Positions 34,269-43,565 of a DNA stretch of 64,000 nucleotides are shown one piece after another. The stretch's first letter is position 1; the number at the start of each line of letters is the position of its first letter. Origin of the DNA: Gluconobacter morbifer G707 (GTDB lineage Bacteria > Pseudomonadota > Alphaproteobacteria > Acetobacterales > Acetobacteraceae). The notes below the pieces were generated by a model. The model searched no databases. It had not been told where the DNA came from and saw nothing but the letters and a program-made list of their open reading frames with translations. The stretch lies in the NCBI RefSeq assembly GCF_000234355.1, contig NZ_AGQV01000006.1:93747-157746 (forward strand). The letters are read 5' to 3'. Made by a program: the position numbers and the translations under genes.

Positions 34269-35660
34269 ATGGCATATGCAACGACAAACCCTTACACGAA
34301 CGAACTGGTCAAGAGCTTTCCCGAAGCGACGGATCAGGAAGTCCAGACGGCTTTGACCGAAGGCTATGAGGCGTTCAAGAACTGGCGGAACGCGTCTTTT
34401 GCGGACCGTGCAAAGGTTATGACGGCAGCCGGCGCCATCCTGCGCCGCGATATTGAAAAACACGCCAAGCTGATGACGCTTGAAATGGGCAAGACCTTTG
34501 CGGAAGCGAAGGCCGAGGTCATTCTGTCGGCGGAAATTCTTGAATATTACGCCAAGAACGCAGAAAGCCTGCTCAAGCCGGAGAAGCTGCCTGTTGCGGA
34601 TCCGAAGGAAGGCGAGGCCGTCCTGATCCATCAGCCGCAGGGCATCGTGTTCGCCATCGAACCTTGGAACTTCCCGTACTACCAGATCGCCCGTATCGTC
34701 GCGCCGCAGCTTTCGGCTGGTAACACGGTTATTCTCAAGCATGCTTCCAACGTTCCGCAGTGTGCTGCGGCGTTTGATGCGCTGATGCAGGAAGCCGGTC
34801 TGCCGAAGGGTGGTTTCCGCAACCTGTATGCCGCCCGTCATCATACGGAAGTCATTCTGAATGACCCGCGCGTCTGTGGTGTGGCCCTGACGGGGTCCGA
34901 GAAGGCGGGTGCGATCGTGGCCAGCACGGCGGCCCAGGCACTGAAGAAGTCCACCATGGAACTGGGTGGTTCGGATGCGCTGATCGTTCTGGAAGATGCG
35001 GATCTCGAGAAGACCGCGAAGTGGGCGGCTTATGGCCGTCACTGGAACGCTGGTCAGGTGTGCGTGAATGCCAAGCGCATGGTTGTTGTGGACGCCGTCT
35101 ATGACAAGTTCCTGGAGCTGTACAAGGCTGAGGTTGCCAAGCTGATTCCGGGCGATCCGATGGACCCGAAGACCACGCTGGCACCGCTTTCCTCGCAGAA
35201 GGCTGCGGATGATCTGATGGCGCAGGTTGAAGACGCCAAGAATGAGGGTGCTGTCGTCGAAGCGATCGGTCCGGAAGTGCCGAAGCAGGGTGCCTTCTTC
35301 CGTCCGCTGCTGATGACGAACCTGCATGAGAAGAACAAGGCCCGTCTGTGGGAGTTCTTTGGTCCTGTGACGCAGCTTTATCGTGCGAAGGACGAGCAGG
35401 ATGCGATCCGCATTGCCAATGACTCGCCGTTCGGTCTGGGTGGTTCGGTCTTCACGAAGGATACGAAGCGCGGTGTGAAGGTTGCCGAGCAGATCTACAC
35501 GGGCATGGTCTATATCAACCATCCGACGATGGTGAAGGCTGATCTGCCGTTCGGTGGCGTGGCCCGTTCGGGTTATGGCCGCGAACTGATCGGTCTGGGC
35601 ATCAAGGAATTCGTCAATCACAAGCTGATTGACGTGGTCGATATCGACGCTCCGTTCTGA
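34269..35660 (+). CDS. gabD: Aldehyde dehydrogenase, succinate-semialdehyde type
   Basis: The 463-residue ALDH-superfamily protein shows LEMGKTFAEAKAEV, FAIEPWNFPYYQIARIVAPQLSAGNTVILKHA, LTGSEKAGAIVA, MELGGSDALIVLEDADLE, the catalytic cysteine in NAGQVCVNAKRM, and EFFGPVTQLYR. This subfamily fits NAD(P)-dependent succinate-semialdehyde dehydrogenase (Sad/GabD-like). The substrate is inferred, since the group also oxidises other small aldehydes. Codons look more optimised (many GGT, GCG, CTG, AAG) than in neighbours, suggesting high expression. A strong terminator follows 58 bases later. Confidence 0.87.
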   Translation: MAYATTNPYTNELVKSFPEATDQEVQTALTEGYEAFKNWRNASFADRAKVMTAAGAILRRDIEKHAKLMTLEMGKTFAEAKAEVILSAEILEYYAKNAESLLKPEKLPVADPKEGEAVLIHQPQGIVFAIEPWNFPYYQIARIVAPQLSAGNTVILKHASNVPQCAAAFDALMQEAGLPKGGFRNLYAARHHTEVILNDPRVCGVALTGSEKAGAIVASTAAQALKKSTMELGGSDALIVLEDADLEKTAKWAAYGRHWNAGQVCVNAKRMVVVDAVYDKFLELYKAEVAKLIPGDPMDPKTTLAPLSSQKAADDLMAQVEDAKNEGAVVEAIGPEVPKQGAFFRPLLMTNLHEKNKARLWEFFGPVTQLYRAKDEQDAIRIANDSPFGLGGSVFTKDTKRGVKVAEQIYTGMVYINHPTMVKADLPFGGVARSGYGRELIGLGIKEFVNHKLIDVVDIDAPF

Positions 35661-35717
35661 TCGGGCGTCTGTCTTTCAGGGGCCGGTGACAGACCGGTCT
35701 CCTGACTGAAGATCTGG

Positions 35718-35754
35718 AAAAACCGTCACCGGCCTTTGCTGGTGACGGTTTTTT
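35718..35754 (+). terminator. Intrinsic terminator after gabD
   Basis: AAAACCGTCACC pairs with GGTGACGGTTTT around GGCCTTTGCT, followed by seven T. Because it has A/T runs on both sides it can also serve the glycosyltransferase that ends on the minus strand at 35759. Confidence 0.88.
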
Positions 35755-35758
35755 TGTT

Positions 35759-38700
35759 TCAGAGGCGCTGGCGGGCGCTTTCGGCTGTCAGGCGGATCCA
35801 GGGATGCCGTTGCTGTACGAAGTCCACGACGCGGGCTTTCTGGGTGGCTTTTTCCGTGGAGGTGTTGGTCATGGAGCTGTCATGCTGGCGGTAATCAGCC
35901 AGAATGTCGGGGACCAGATGGCCTGGCAGGCCCATTTCCGCGAAGGTGCACCACAGATCGAAATCTTCCCAGCCCATTGCTTCACGTGAAACATAGTAGC
36001 CGCCAGCTGCTGCCCAGGCCCATTTTGCGATCATGGCCATGGCGTCCACCCTGTTGCCGGACACGAGGGCCAGGGGGTGGAACGGAAGATCGCCCAGAAG
36101 TGCCGTTGCTCCGGGAGGAGAGGGCAGGTCCGTGTCCGAACGGGCTGGAATCGGGCCTTTTTCACCGAAACATTCAATGACCGGGTAGGCGTAGGCGGTG
36201 CCGAAGGTCATGGCTTTCAGCAGGGTGTCACATGCCGCGGGGCGCAGGGTGTTGTCAGCATCCAGTTGCAGGATGAAGGGTGTTTCTGCGGCGTCCATGC
36301 CGATATTGCGGGCACCTCCCAGTCCGGCATTGTGCAGGGATCGTCGCAGGATCAGCCGGTTGAAGCGGTCGCGCTTCCGTTCCATCCAGGCCAGGACCAG
36401 GTCTGTTGAGTCATCGGTCGATCCGTCATCAACAACAATCAGGTCAAGCAGGAGGAGGGTCTGGGACGCGACGGAATCGAGGGCGTCCAGGATATGGGCT
36501 GCATAGTTATAGGATGTGATCACGACGCTGACGTCCGCTTCGGCCAGGGCGTCATGATGGAAAAGGGTTTCGCTGTCCGGGATGACAGGGACTTCGGGGC
36601 GGCCGAGGCGCTGGCGGGCGAGGAGGGTTTCGACCGATGCTGCGGCGTCTTCGTCATTGCGCAGGGATGTGAGGGCCAGTTTCATGCGGCGGCTTTGTGC
36701 TTGGGGGCTGAATGGCCACAGGACATCATGATAGGCGTCCCGTGCCATGCGCAGGCGTTGCCCGGGATTGTCGATCAGGGTCAGGAGGGCGGCTTTCCAG
36801 TCGTCTTCAGTGTCTGCAAGCAAGCCCGTTTCACCGTTGCGCACGATACGGCGGAACGGGGCGGTGGGAGACACGATGGTTGCGGAGCCTGCGAGGGCGG
36901 GTTCGAAAAACTTGATCTCGCTCTTGGCTTCACAGAAGACGTTCCCCGTTTCCAGGGGGGCGATGGAAATATCGAAGCGGGCGAATTCTGCGGGGAGTTG
37001 CGAAAGCGGGACCATATCCCGCCATTCGATCTGGGATTCAACGGCCCGGAGAGCCGGGAATTCCTCCATCAGAAGGACCGGACGGTGGTTGTCCTTCTCC
37101 CGGAAGAGGACAAGACGGGCCTGTGGACGCTGGGCGAGGACTTCGGCCAGGGCGGAACAGGCGCGTGCGAAATCGCGCTGATGGGTGCGGGAGCCGGTGG
37201 CGTATCCGATCCTGACAGGATCCGTGGCGGGAGCGGGGCGACCAGGCTCCCCGCGCATACGGAGGGCCAGCCGTGCCTGATGGAGAGAGGCCTCGTCATA
37301 GACATTGGGCAGGAGATGCACGACCGGTTTGAGTTCATGCATCGCGTGGGCCAGTTCCTCGGTGGAGGCTGAACCCTGATCGCATCGCAGAAGGGTGCGG
37401 CGCATGTCGGTAAAGCAGCGCTCGATGCGTTCTTCCGTGGCGCCGATCGAACGGATGCCGTCGATCAGGTCGATGCGGGCGTAATGGGGGACGAAGACGA
37501 TGTCATCGGCGTCAAAGATGGTGAGGACATCGTTTTCCCTGGCTAGATCCAGAATGGTGCCCACATGGCCGCTATACTCGACCCGCCAGAACACCATGAC
37601 ATCCGCCCACTGGATATCTTCGTAACCGACGGTCGCGCAGGGCTGGATGCGTGCATTGAAACCGGCATGCCGCGCGGCGTCCGCATTGCGGTCGCAGCGA
37701 TAGGCGACGCCAGGCGTATCGGGTTCGCCGGCGATGAAGAGAATGTTCTGGATGGTGCTTTGTATCTGCGGGGCGGGCGGTTCCGAAATCAGGGTCATGT
37801 CTTCGGCCTCAACGGACTGAGGCAGTTGGACGGGTGGTAAATCCGGAAGTGTGGGAATGGACAGGGTGGGTGGCAGTGTCGGGATGTGGGGGACGAAAGG
37901 CTTTCTGAGCGCACGCAGGATCCGCCGCCAGAGTGGTGCGGGATGGGAAAGAAAGTCCCGCAGGGCGTCCAGTCCGGCGTTGCTGTCTGTTAGCCGGGTG
38001 TTCTGGTCCTGGACGGCCTGTTCTGTCTGACGGGCGTTGTGCTGGATTGCGGACTGCCAGTATTGGAACTGTTCGAGCCTGAGGCGGGACTCTGTCTGCT
38101 CAAGTAAAAGCGTCTGTATTTTCTGTTCCAGGTCTTCACTGAGCGACTGGTAGTGACTGGCGCGGATCTGAAGGTCTTGTGTTTCCTGTTCCGCCAGGAG
38201 TTTTTCGGTCGTCTGGATACGGGTCTGTATGCGCAGGTCACAGGAGGCGTGGTGACTTCGGGATAAAAGGTTCTGTGTCATGGAAAGCTGTTTTTCCAGG
38301 CTTTCGCGTGTCTGGTCCTGTTGCAACTGGGTTCTCAGGAGACGATGAAGCGACTGGCGTAATTCGAGGGTGTCCGGTGTGTGTGTGTCCAGAAGCTGCA
38401 GGAAGTCTGAGGCGCCAGCGGCGAGGAGTGTCAGGTCATCTCCGAGTGAAAGACCTTGTGCTGGTTCCTGTCCGGTAGACTTATACAGCAGGATGGGTGT
38501 TTTCGGGGAAGCTGGGCGGTCTTGCGGGGAGCCCGTAATGCCCAGAATGGTTTCCGGCGGATAAGGTGCAGGAGCCGGAATCTGAAGGACGGTCAGTTCA
38601 GCGGGGTAGGTTTTTTCCTGAAGAAACAGGGACAGGGTGCGGATGGCTGTTGTGGAAAAGCCACTATTTTCACGGATAGAGACAAGGCCTGGTGTGCCTG

Positions 38701-38908
38701 TTTCCCGGGCCAGCTGTTTCCCTAACCATGCAATCACCCGGATGTGATGTCTGTCTGTGGCTGAAAGGGCGCATTCTTCCGGAAAAGAAAAGGGCTCCGT
38801 CAGGAGCAGGATCAGTTCGGCGAGAAGGGTGTTGGTTCCGGCGAGAGGGGAAACGGGTGAGGCTGTCTCGGGCACAGGGAATACTCGTGATAGGAACGGT
38901 GACGTCAT
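35759..38908 (-). CDS. Giant multi-domain glycosyltransferase (coiled coil, GT4-like, GT2)
   Basis: The protein is 1049 residues from the ATG at 38908. Residues 1-170 are unrecognised. A Gln/Leu-rich coiled coil spans about 180-311. LWRRILRALRKPF follows, a basic linker often seen in such enzymes. A GT-B (GT4-like) domain spans about 390-735, with TIFDADDIVFVPHY, VRIGYATGSRTHQRDF and SIAPLETGNVFCEAKSEIKFFEPALAG. A C-terminal GT2 domain runs from about 786, with DVSVVITSYNYAAHILDALDSV, VVDDGSTDD and LQLDADN. The domain mix suggests assembly of a complex glycan. The start is uncertain: a TTG at 38935 is in frame and no strong ribosome site is visible. Confidence 0.83.
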   Translation of the reverse strand: MTSPFLSRVFPVPETASPVSPLAGTNTLLAELILLLTEPFSFPEECALSATDRHHIRVIAWLGKQLARETGTPGLVSIRENSGFSTTAIRTLSLFLQEKTYPAELTVLQIPAPAPYPPETILGITGSPQDRPASPKTPILLYKSTGQEPAQGLSLGDDLTLLAAGASDFLQLLDTHTPDTLELRQSLHRLLRTQLQQDQTRESLEKQLSMTQNLLSRSHHASCDLRIQTRIQTTEKLLAEQETQDLQIRASHYQSLSEDLEQKIQTLLLEQTESRLRLEQFQYWQSAIQHNARQTEQAVQDQNTRLTDSNAGLDALRDFLSHPAPLWRRILRALRKPFVPHIPTLPPTLSIPTLPDLPPVQLPQSVEAEDMTLISEPPAPQIQSTIQNILFIAGEPDTPGVAYRCDRNADAARHAGFNARIQPCATVGYEDIQWADVMVFWRVEYSGHVGTILDLARENDVLTIFDADDIVFVPHYARIDLIDGIRSIGATEERIERCFTDMRRTLLRCDQGSASTEELAHAMHELKPVVHLLPNVYDEASLHQARLALRMRGEPGRPAPATDPVRIGYATGSRTHQRDFARACSALAEVLAQRPQARLVLFREKDNHRPVLLMEEFPALRAVESQIEWRDMVPLSQLPAEFARFDISIAPLETGNVFCEAKSEIKFFEPALAGSATIVSPTAPFRRIVRNGETGLLADTEDDWKAALLTLIDNPGQRLRMARDAYHDVLWPFSPQAQSRRMKLALTSLRNDEDAAASVETLLARQRLGRPEVPVIPDSETLFHHDALAEADVSVVITSYNYAAHILDALDSVASQTLLLLDLIVVDDGSTDDSTDLVLAWMERKRDRFNRLILRRSLHNAGLGGARNIGMDAAETPFILQLDADNTLRPAACDTLLKAMTFGTAYAYPVIECFGEKGPIPARSDTDLPSPPGATALLGDLPFHPLALVSGNRVDAMAMIAKWAWAAAGGYYVSREAMGWEDFDLWCTFAEMGLPGHLVPDILADYRQHDSSMTNTSTEKATQKARVVDFVQQRHPWIRLTAESARQRL
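35978..35993. other. parS centromere site 3 (inside the glycosyltransferase gene)
   Basis: TGCTTCACGTGAAACA differs from the parS 16-base consensus (TGTTNCACGTGAAACA) at only the third base. On the minus strand it overlaps codons for VSREAM. Third of three such sites in the window, 20 kb from site 2. Confidence 0.72.
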
Positions 38909-39281
38909 AGGTAGTGCATTAAAATTTGTTGGCAAATCCGAAAAGAAATTCCACTGCCCAGGAAAATTGTTGAGAATTTATTAAGTTCTTCATTCCATTA
39001 AATATCGTGAAAAGTGCAACCTTTCGGCTTGTCCGGGTATTTTTGACCGGGGTATTGCGTTTTCCCCCTTTCTTCCTTTTCCGGAGTGAAGAAAGATAAC
39101 CGTGCATTGGGAACGGAACTGGGAAACTGTCCTGTTTGATTGTGACGACTTTAGGTTCGTGCCTTAAAACGTGTTTGCATCCTGCAGGCCGTGTTTGGTA
39201 TAGACTGGAGTCGATACTCGATCATTTGGGTGGTCTCAGGGCTGCCAGTGCGAGACAACTTTGTTTTAGGAGCGCAGGGTA
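38909..39281. other. Divergent intergenic region upstream of the RTX-like gene
   Basis: This 373-base space separates the minus-strand glycosyltransferase from the plus-strand RTX-like gene. It is AT-rich on the left and holds a promoter-like pair (39175-39204) on the right. I see no gene in it. A ribosome-binding site AGGAG (39268-39272) precedes the RTX ATG by nine bases. Confidence 0.55.
39175..39204 (+). promoter_or_regulatory. Sigma-70-like promoter of the RTX-like gene
   Basis: TTGCAT (39175-39180) and TATAGA (39199-39204) are separated by 18 bases and lie about 78 bases before the ATG. Each element matches its consensus at four or more of six positions. It would drive a gene whose codon use and strong terminator suggest heavy expression. 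Confidence 0.45.
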
Positions 39282-40643
39282 ATGGCTGACATTACTACAG
39301 TTGTTGGCGCCTCCGGCCAGACTTTCGCAGTCACGGTCGATGGTGCCCAGGCCAAGACGCTCGCGGGACTTTACAGTTCTGCGGTGGCAGGCCTCAAGAG
39401 CAGCGCCCATTATGATCTGACGTCTGGCAGCAACTCCATCACGGGTGGAAGCGCTGCACAGGGCCTGATCAGTTCGGGTGGCTATTATACAATCAATGGT
39501 GAGCTTGGTTACATTGCTGCCGGCAGCTACGGGGACTCTTCGAACCCGCAGGATACGCTGAACAGCGGTGTGGCAATCGACCTGCGGAACAACACGGCTT
39601 CGTCCGTCAGTGTTCTCGCCGGCGATCAGGCTGGTGTTACGGTGTATGCCGGTGACCAGAGCGGTTCGTTTGTTGGTGGCCTCGGGGACAACGTGTTCCT
39701 TGGCAGCGGCAAGACGGGCAGCTGGAACGTTGCTACGGGTTCGGGCAATGACACGATCTTGGGCACCAATGGTAACAGCACCATCGACGGCGGCACGGGC
39801 GACAACCTGATCTATCTGGGTAGCGGCACGAATGTCGTCCGTTCGGAAGGTCAGGATACGATCGACGGCGGCGGCGGTGTTGACACCGTGACCCTGCTGG
39901 GCGGCAGCTCTGTCGTGAGCCTGCAGAACAATGCAACGGTTTACGACACGACCGGCCACAACGATGTTACGGTTGGCAGCAACAGCAGCATCACCGGCGG
40001 CAGCTCGAGCACGTACTTCACCACGGGCAGCATGTCCACGATCTCCGGTGGCCAGAACGATACGATCTCGGCTTCGGGCGATCTGGAACAGATCCGCGGT
40101 TCCGGCAACAACCTCAGCGTTGGTGGCTCGCTCACCTTCCTGAACGGCACCGGTTCCACGACGATCACGGCTGGCAACGCCACCCTCTTCGGCGCTTCCG
40201 GTCAGGACATCCAGTACACGGGTACGTCTGGTACGGCTCTGTACGTGGCTGGCGATGGCAGCGAGACGATCGACGCCTCCGCTTCCAAGACGGCTATCAA
40301 TGCGTTCGCTGGCACGGGCGACGACACCATCATCGGCGGTTCTGCTGCTGATACGATGGTCGGTGGTTCGGGCAACGCGACCCTCACGGGTGGTTCGGGC
40401 GCAGCTAACCTCTTTGCTCTCGTTGATGGCAAGGCTGGTGGCGACTACACCATTACTGACTTCGGCAGCGCAGCCGGTAACCTGGTGGCCCTGTACAACT
40501 ATGGCCTGAACAGCAACACGCTGCAGACGGTCCTGAACGACGCGACAGTCAGCGGTGGCAACACCACGATTGCCCTGTCCGACAACTCCAAGATCACTTT
40601 CGTTGGTGTCACGGATCTCAAGACTTCCAACTTCACTGGCTAA
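39282..40643 (+). CDS. RTX-like calcium-binding repeat surface or matrix protein
   Basis: The 453-residue protein has no signal peptide and no cysteine. It is dominated by Gly, Ser, Thr, Asn and Asp. Glycine-aspartate nonapeptide-like repeats occur at about residues 131-172 (GGLGDNVFL, GSGNDTILG, GGTGDNLIYLG), 196-204 and 343-372 (GTGDDTIIGG, DTMVGGSGNATLTGG), the RTX beta-roll pattern. The end, GGDYTITDFGSAAGNLVALYN and then TTIALSDNSKITFVGVTDLKTSNF, looks like a type I secretion C-terminal signal region. It is probably exported by a type I system (not in the window) and may form a layer or matrix. Codons are highly optimised. It is flanked by glycosyltransferases. Confidence 0.78.
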   Translation: MADITTVVGASGQTFAVTVDGAQAKTLAGLYSSAVAGLKSSAHYDLTSGSNSITGGSAAQGLISSGGYYTINGELGYIAAGSYGDSSNPQDTLNSGVAIDLRNNTASSVSVLAGDQAGVTVYAGDQSGSFVGGLGDNVFLGSGKTGSWNVATGSGNDTILGTNGNSTIDGGTGDNLIYLGSGTNVVRSEGQDTIDGGGGVDTVTLLGGSSVVSLQNNATVYDTTGHNDVTVGSNSSITGGSSSTYFTTGSMSTISGGQNDTISASGDLEQIRGSGNNLSVGGSLTFLNGTGSTTITAGNATLFGASGQDIQYTGTSGTALYVAGDGSETIDASASKTAINAFAGTGDDTIIGGSAADTMVGGSGNATLTGGSGAANLFALVDGKAGGDYTITDFGSAAGNLVALYNYGLNSNTLQTVLNDATVSGGNTTIALSDNSKITFVGVTDLKTSNFTG

Positions 40644-40678
40644 TTGATCTGTTCCGTCTTCGGGCGGAGGATTGTAGA

Positions 40679-40713
40679 AAAGAGCTGGGTCTTCTAGGCC
40701 CAGCTCTTTTTTT
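40679..40713 (+). terminator. Intrinsic terminator after the RTX-like gene
   Basis: AAAGAGCTGGG pairs with CCCAGCTCTTT around TCTTCTAGG, followed by seven T. A near-ideal terminator separating the RTX-like gene from the next glycosyltransferase. Confidence 0.92.
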
Positions 40714-40739
40714 GTTTTCCCGTCCGGATTTTTGCTTTC

Positions 40740-43565
40740 ATGACTTCTGTATTTGAGCCTGAACAGACTGATTTTCTCGGTGCGGAAGGTGATCCGGAAA
40801 AAATCCTTCTGGATAGTTACCGGAGTTCGGCGCGTCTGAACGGAATGCGGGCTGATGGCCTTCAGGGAGAAAATGCTCACCTTCGGCATCAGATTAATCT
40901 GATGCACAGGTCCCTCTCCTGGCGGGTGACGATGCCGTTGCGGGCTCTTCGGTCCCTCAGTCTGGGACGTCTGCCCTCCGGAAAGCCGTTGAAGGTTGCC
41001 TCGGAAGAACTGTCGGAGCTGTGGCATGAAGGGGGGCTTCCTGCGGTTCGACAGGCTCTGGGGAAAAAGGCAGCGGTCTATCGCCGGCAGCGCATGGAAG
41101 TGCGGCAGGCGCGGAAGAAAGCCGGCCTGAAGATCGATCCTTCAGTCGCGGAAGCTGCGGCCTCGCCGGAAAGCGCGACGGAAGAAGAGCGTTCTGCGTT
41201 GTCATCTCCCGGCCGGAAGCAGGCATCGGAGGCTTTGTATGACGATGTTCTGGATTTGCGGGCCACGCCTCTGGCGCCGCGCATTCTGATTATTGCCGAG
41301 ATGAGCCTGCGTCAGTGCGCGAAGTATCGTGTCTGGCAGAAACGCGATGCTTTTGAGGCGCTGGGATGGACGGTTCAGGTTGTGGACTGGCGGGACATCG
41401 TGGTGGCCATGTCTGCCCTGCAGCTTTGCACCCATGTGATTTTCTATCGTGTGCCGGGATTTGATGATGCCCTGAAGCTGGTGCACGAGGCGCATCGTCT
41501 CCGTCTGAAGCCGCGATGGGAGGTCGATGATCTGATCTTCGATGCGGATGAGTATCGTCAGAACGGCAATATCGACAGTCTTCCCAGGTCCGAGCGGGAT
41601 CTGCTGATGTCAGGGGTCGTGCTGTTCCGCAAGTGTATGCAGGCCTGTGGCCGGGGCGTGGCATCCACGCGGGCGCTGGCGGGAGCCATGAAGGCAGCCG
41701 GTCTGTCAGATGTCGATATTGTGGAAAATGCGCTTGATCGCGAAACGCTGGAGATTGCCGCTTCGCTGCCGCCTTATTCCGGAAGCGATGACGGGCGCGT
41801 CTGGGTGTCTTACGGATCCGGCACGAACACGCATGACGAGGATTTCAGGCAGGCGGAAGCGGGTCTGCTGGCGGCGATGGAAGAAGAACCGCGGTTATGT
41901 TTGCGTGTGATCGGGCAGCTGACGCTTTCGCCTGCGTTTGATGCTTTTGGAGACCGGATTGATCGTCTGACCGAGCTTTCCTATCGCGATTATCTGCAGG
42001 CGCTGTCTGAAACCGATATTGCGATTGCGCCTCTGGAGGCGACGCTGTTCAACGATTGCAAGAGCAACATCAAATTTCTGGAAGCCGCAGTGGTGAGGGT
42101 CGCTGCTGTCTGTTCGCCGCGGGATGCGTTTCTGGCGGTTATCCGCAATGGGGAAAACGGGTTGCTTGCGGTCACGACGGATGAATGGCGGCAGGCTTTT
42201 CTGACGCTGGCGCGTGATCCTGCCCTGCGTGCACGCCTTGCGGACGTGGCTCACGGGGATGTTCTGGACCGTTATGCGCCGGACGCCATGGCGCAGACGC
42301 AGGTGCGGGCGCTGTTCGGCATGCCGCCGGCGCCCCGGAAGCGCGACAGGCTGCGTGTCATGGTGGCGAATGTCTATTTTGCGCCGCGTTCTTTCGGGGG
42401 CGCCACGATTATTGCCGAGGAAATGGCCTATCGCCTGAAGGAGCAGGGGGTAGAGGTGGGTGTGCTGACCTCCCGACCGCATCTGGAGGGACGGCTGTCG
42501 GGGAACATCCGGTATGTCACGAACGGGGTGGATGTTCTGTCGGCGATTGTGCCGGGGGACTCGGATGTCATTGCGTCTCTCGATAATCCTCATATGGCCG
42601 AGCAGTTTGCGGGCTGGCTGGAGGCCTATCAGCCGGATGTGGTTCATATCCATGCGGCGCAGGGGCTGGGGACGGCCATGCTGCGTCTCTGTCAGGAGCG
42701 GGGTGTGCCTTATGTTCTGACGCTGCATGATGCCTGGTGGCTGTGCGACCGGCAGTTCATGGTGCGTGAGGACGGGAAATACTGCTTCCAGACCAGGATT
42801 GACGAGCGGGTCTGTCAGGCCTGTCTGCCGCATGCCCGGCATCTGGAGGATCGGCGTGTCATCATGCATCAGGCACTGGCAGAGGCCGCTCTGCTCATCA
42901 GTCCGTCGGAAGCGCACCGGCAGCTTTATCTGGCCAATGGTGTGGAGCCGGCGCGTATCGTCGTGAACCGGAACGGTTTCCGCTGGCCGGAACGGCCGCA
43001 CTGCAGGCGCGAAAGAGGTGCTCCTTTACGGTTCGGGTTCGTTGGCGGAACAGAGGCCGTCAAGGGTTATCCGACCCTGCGGAAATGCATGCAGTCTCTC
43101 AAGCGCGGCGACTGGGAGCTGGTGCTGGTGGATAACAAGCTCAATCTGGGTTTTGCGTCCATTCATCCGGAAGACTGGTCTGTCAGGGGGACGGTACGGA
43201 TTGTTCCGGCTTATGGGCAGGATGGGCTGGACGATTTCTATGATCGGATTGATGTCCTGCTGTTTCCGTCCCAGTGGAAAGAAAGTTACGGGCTGACGGT
43301 GCGCGAGGCGCTGGCGCGGGACGTCTGGGTTGTTACGACGGCGCCGGGGGGACAGTCTGAAGACGTTGTGGATGGTGTGAATGGCACGTATCTGCCGCTG
43401 GACGGAAAGGCGCAGACGCTGGCGCGGGCAATCGAGGCTCTTCTGGACAGTCCGGAGCGGTTTGAGGGCTATGTGAATCCCTTCAAGGATCGTCTGGCGA
43501 CGTATGAACAGCAGGCGTCCGAGTTGCTGGGGTATCTTCAGGATGTGGCCCGCGACGCGTCTTGA
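40740..43565 (+). CDS. Giant glycosyltransferase with two GT-B domains
   Basis: The protein is 941 residues. The N-terminus contains ENAHLRHQINLMHRSLSWRV followed by TMPLRALRSL, a coiled-coil/SWR-x-T-x-PLR element common at the start of surface-glycan glycosyltransferases. A first GT-B domain spans about 175-520 (PRWEVDDLIFDADEY, WVSYGSGTNTHDEDF, IAIAPLEATLFNDCKSNIKFLEA) and is clearly related to the GT4-like domain of the gene at 35759. A second GT4 domain spans about 535-930 (FAPRSFGGATIIAEEMAYRL, VVHIHAAQGLGTAMLRL, RFGFVGGTEAVKGYP, ESYGLTVREALARDVWVV). The ATG at 40740 has only a weak ribosome site. It meets the next gene tail-to-tail with no gap. Confidence 0.83.
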   Translation: MTSVFEPEQTDFLGAEGDPEKILLDSYRSSARLNGMRADGLQGENAHLRHQINLMHRSLSWRVTMPLRALRSLSLGRLPSGKPLKVASEELSELWHEGGLPAVRQALGKKAAVYRRQRMEVRQARKKAGLKIDPSVAEAAASPESATEEERSALSSPGRKQASEALYDDVLDLRATPLAPRILIIAEMSLRQCAKYRVWQKRDAFEALGWTVQVVDWRDIVVAMSALQLCTHVIFYRVPGFDDALKLVHEAHRLRLKPRWEVDDLIFDADEYRQNGNIDSLPRSERDLLMSGVVLFRKCMQACGRGVASTRALAGAMKAAGLSDVDIVENALDRETLEIAASLPPYSGSDDGRVWVSYGSGTNTHDEDFRQAEAGLLAAMEEEPRLCLRVIGQLTLSPAFDAFGDRIDRLTELSYRDYLQALSETDIAIAPLEATLFNDCKSNIKFLEAAVVRVAAVCSPRDAFLAVIRNGENGLLAVTTDEWRQAFLTLARDPALRARLADVAHGDVLDRYAPDAMAQTQVRALFGMPPAPRKRDRLRVMVANVYFAPRSFGGATIIAEEMAYRLKEQGVEVGVLTSRPHLEGRLSGNIRYVTNGVDVLSAIVPGDSDVIASLDNPHMAEQFAGWLEAYQPDVVHIHAAQGLGTAMLRLCQERGVPYVLTLHDAWWLCDRQFMVREDGKYCFQTRIDERVCQACLPHARHLEDRRVIMHQALAEAALLISPSEAHRQLYLANGVEPARIVVNRNGFRWPERPHCRRERGAPLRFGFVGGTEAVKGYPTLRKCMQSLKRGDWELVLVDNKLNLGFASIHPEDWSVRGTVRIVPAYGQDGLDDFYDRIDVLLFPSQWKESYGLTVREALARDVWVVTTAPGGQSEDVVDGVNGTYLPLDGKAQTLARAIEALLDSPERFEGYVNPFKDRLATYEQQASELLGYLQDVARDAS

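Noticed and set aside
39222..41027. A 601-codon open frame antisense to the RTX-like gene
   Set aside because: It mirrors the repetitive Gly/Asp codons of the sense gene and runs into the next gene; no start signal or domain.
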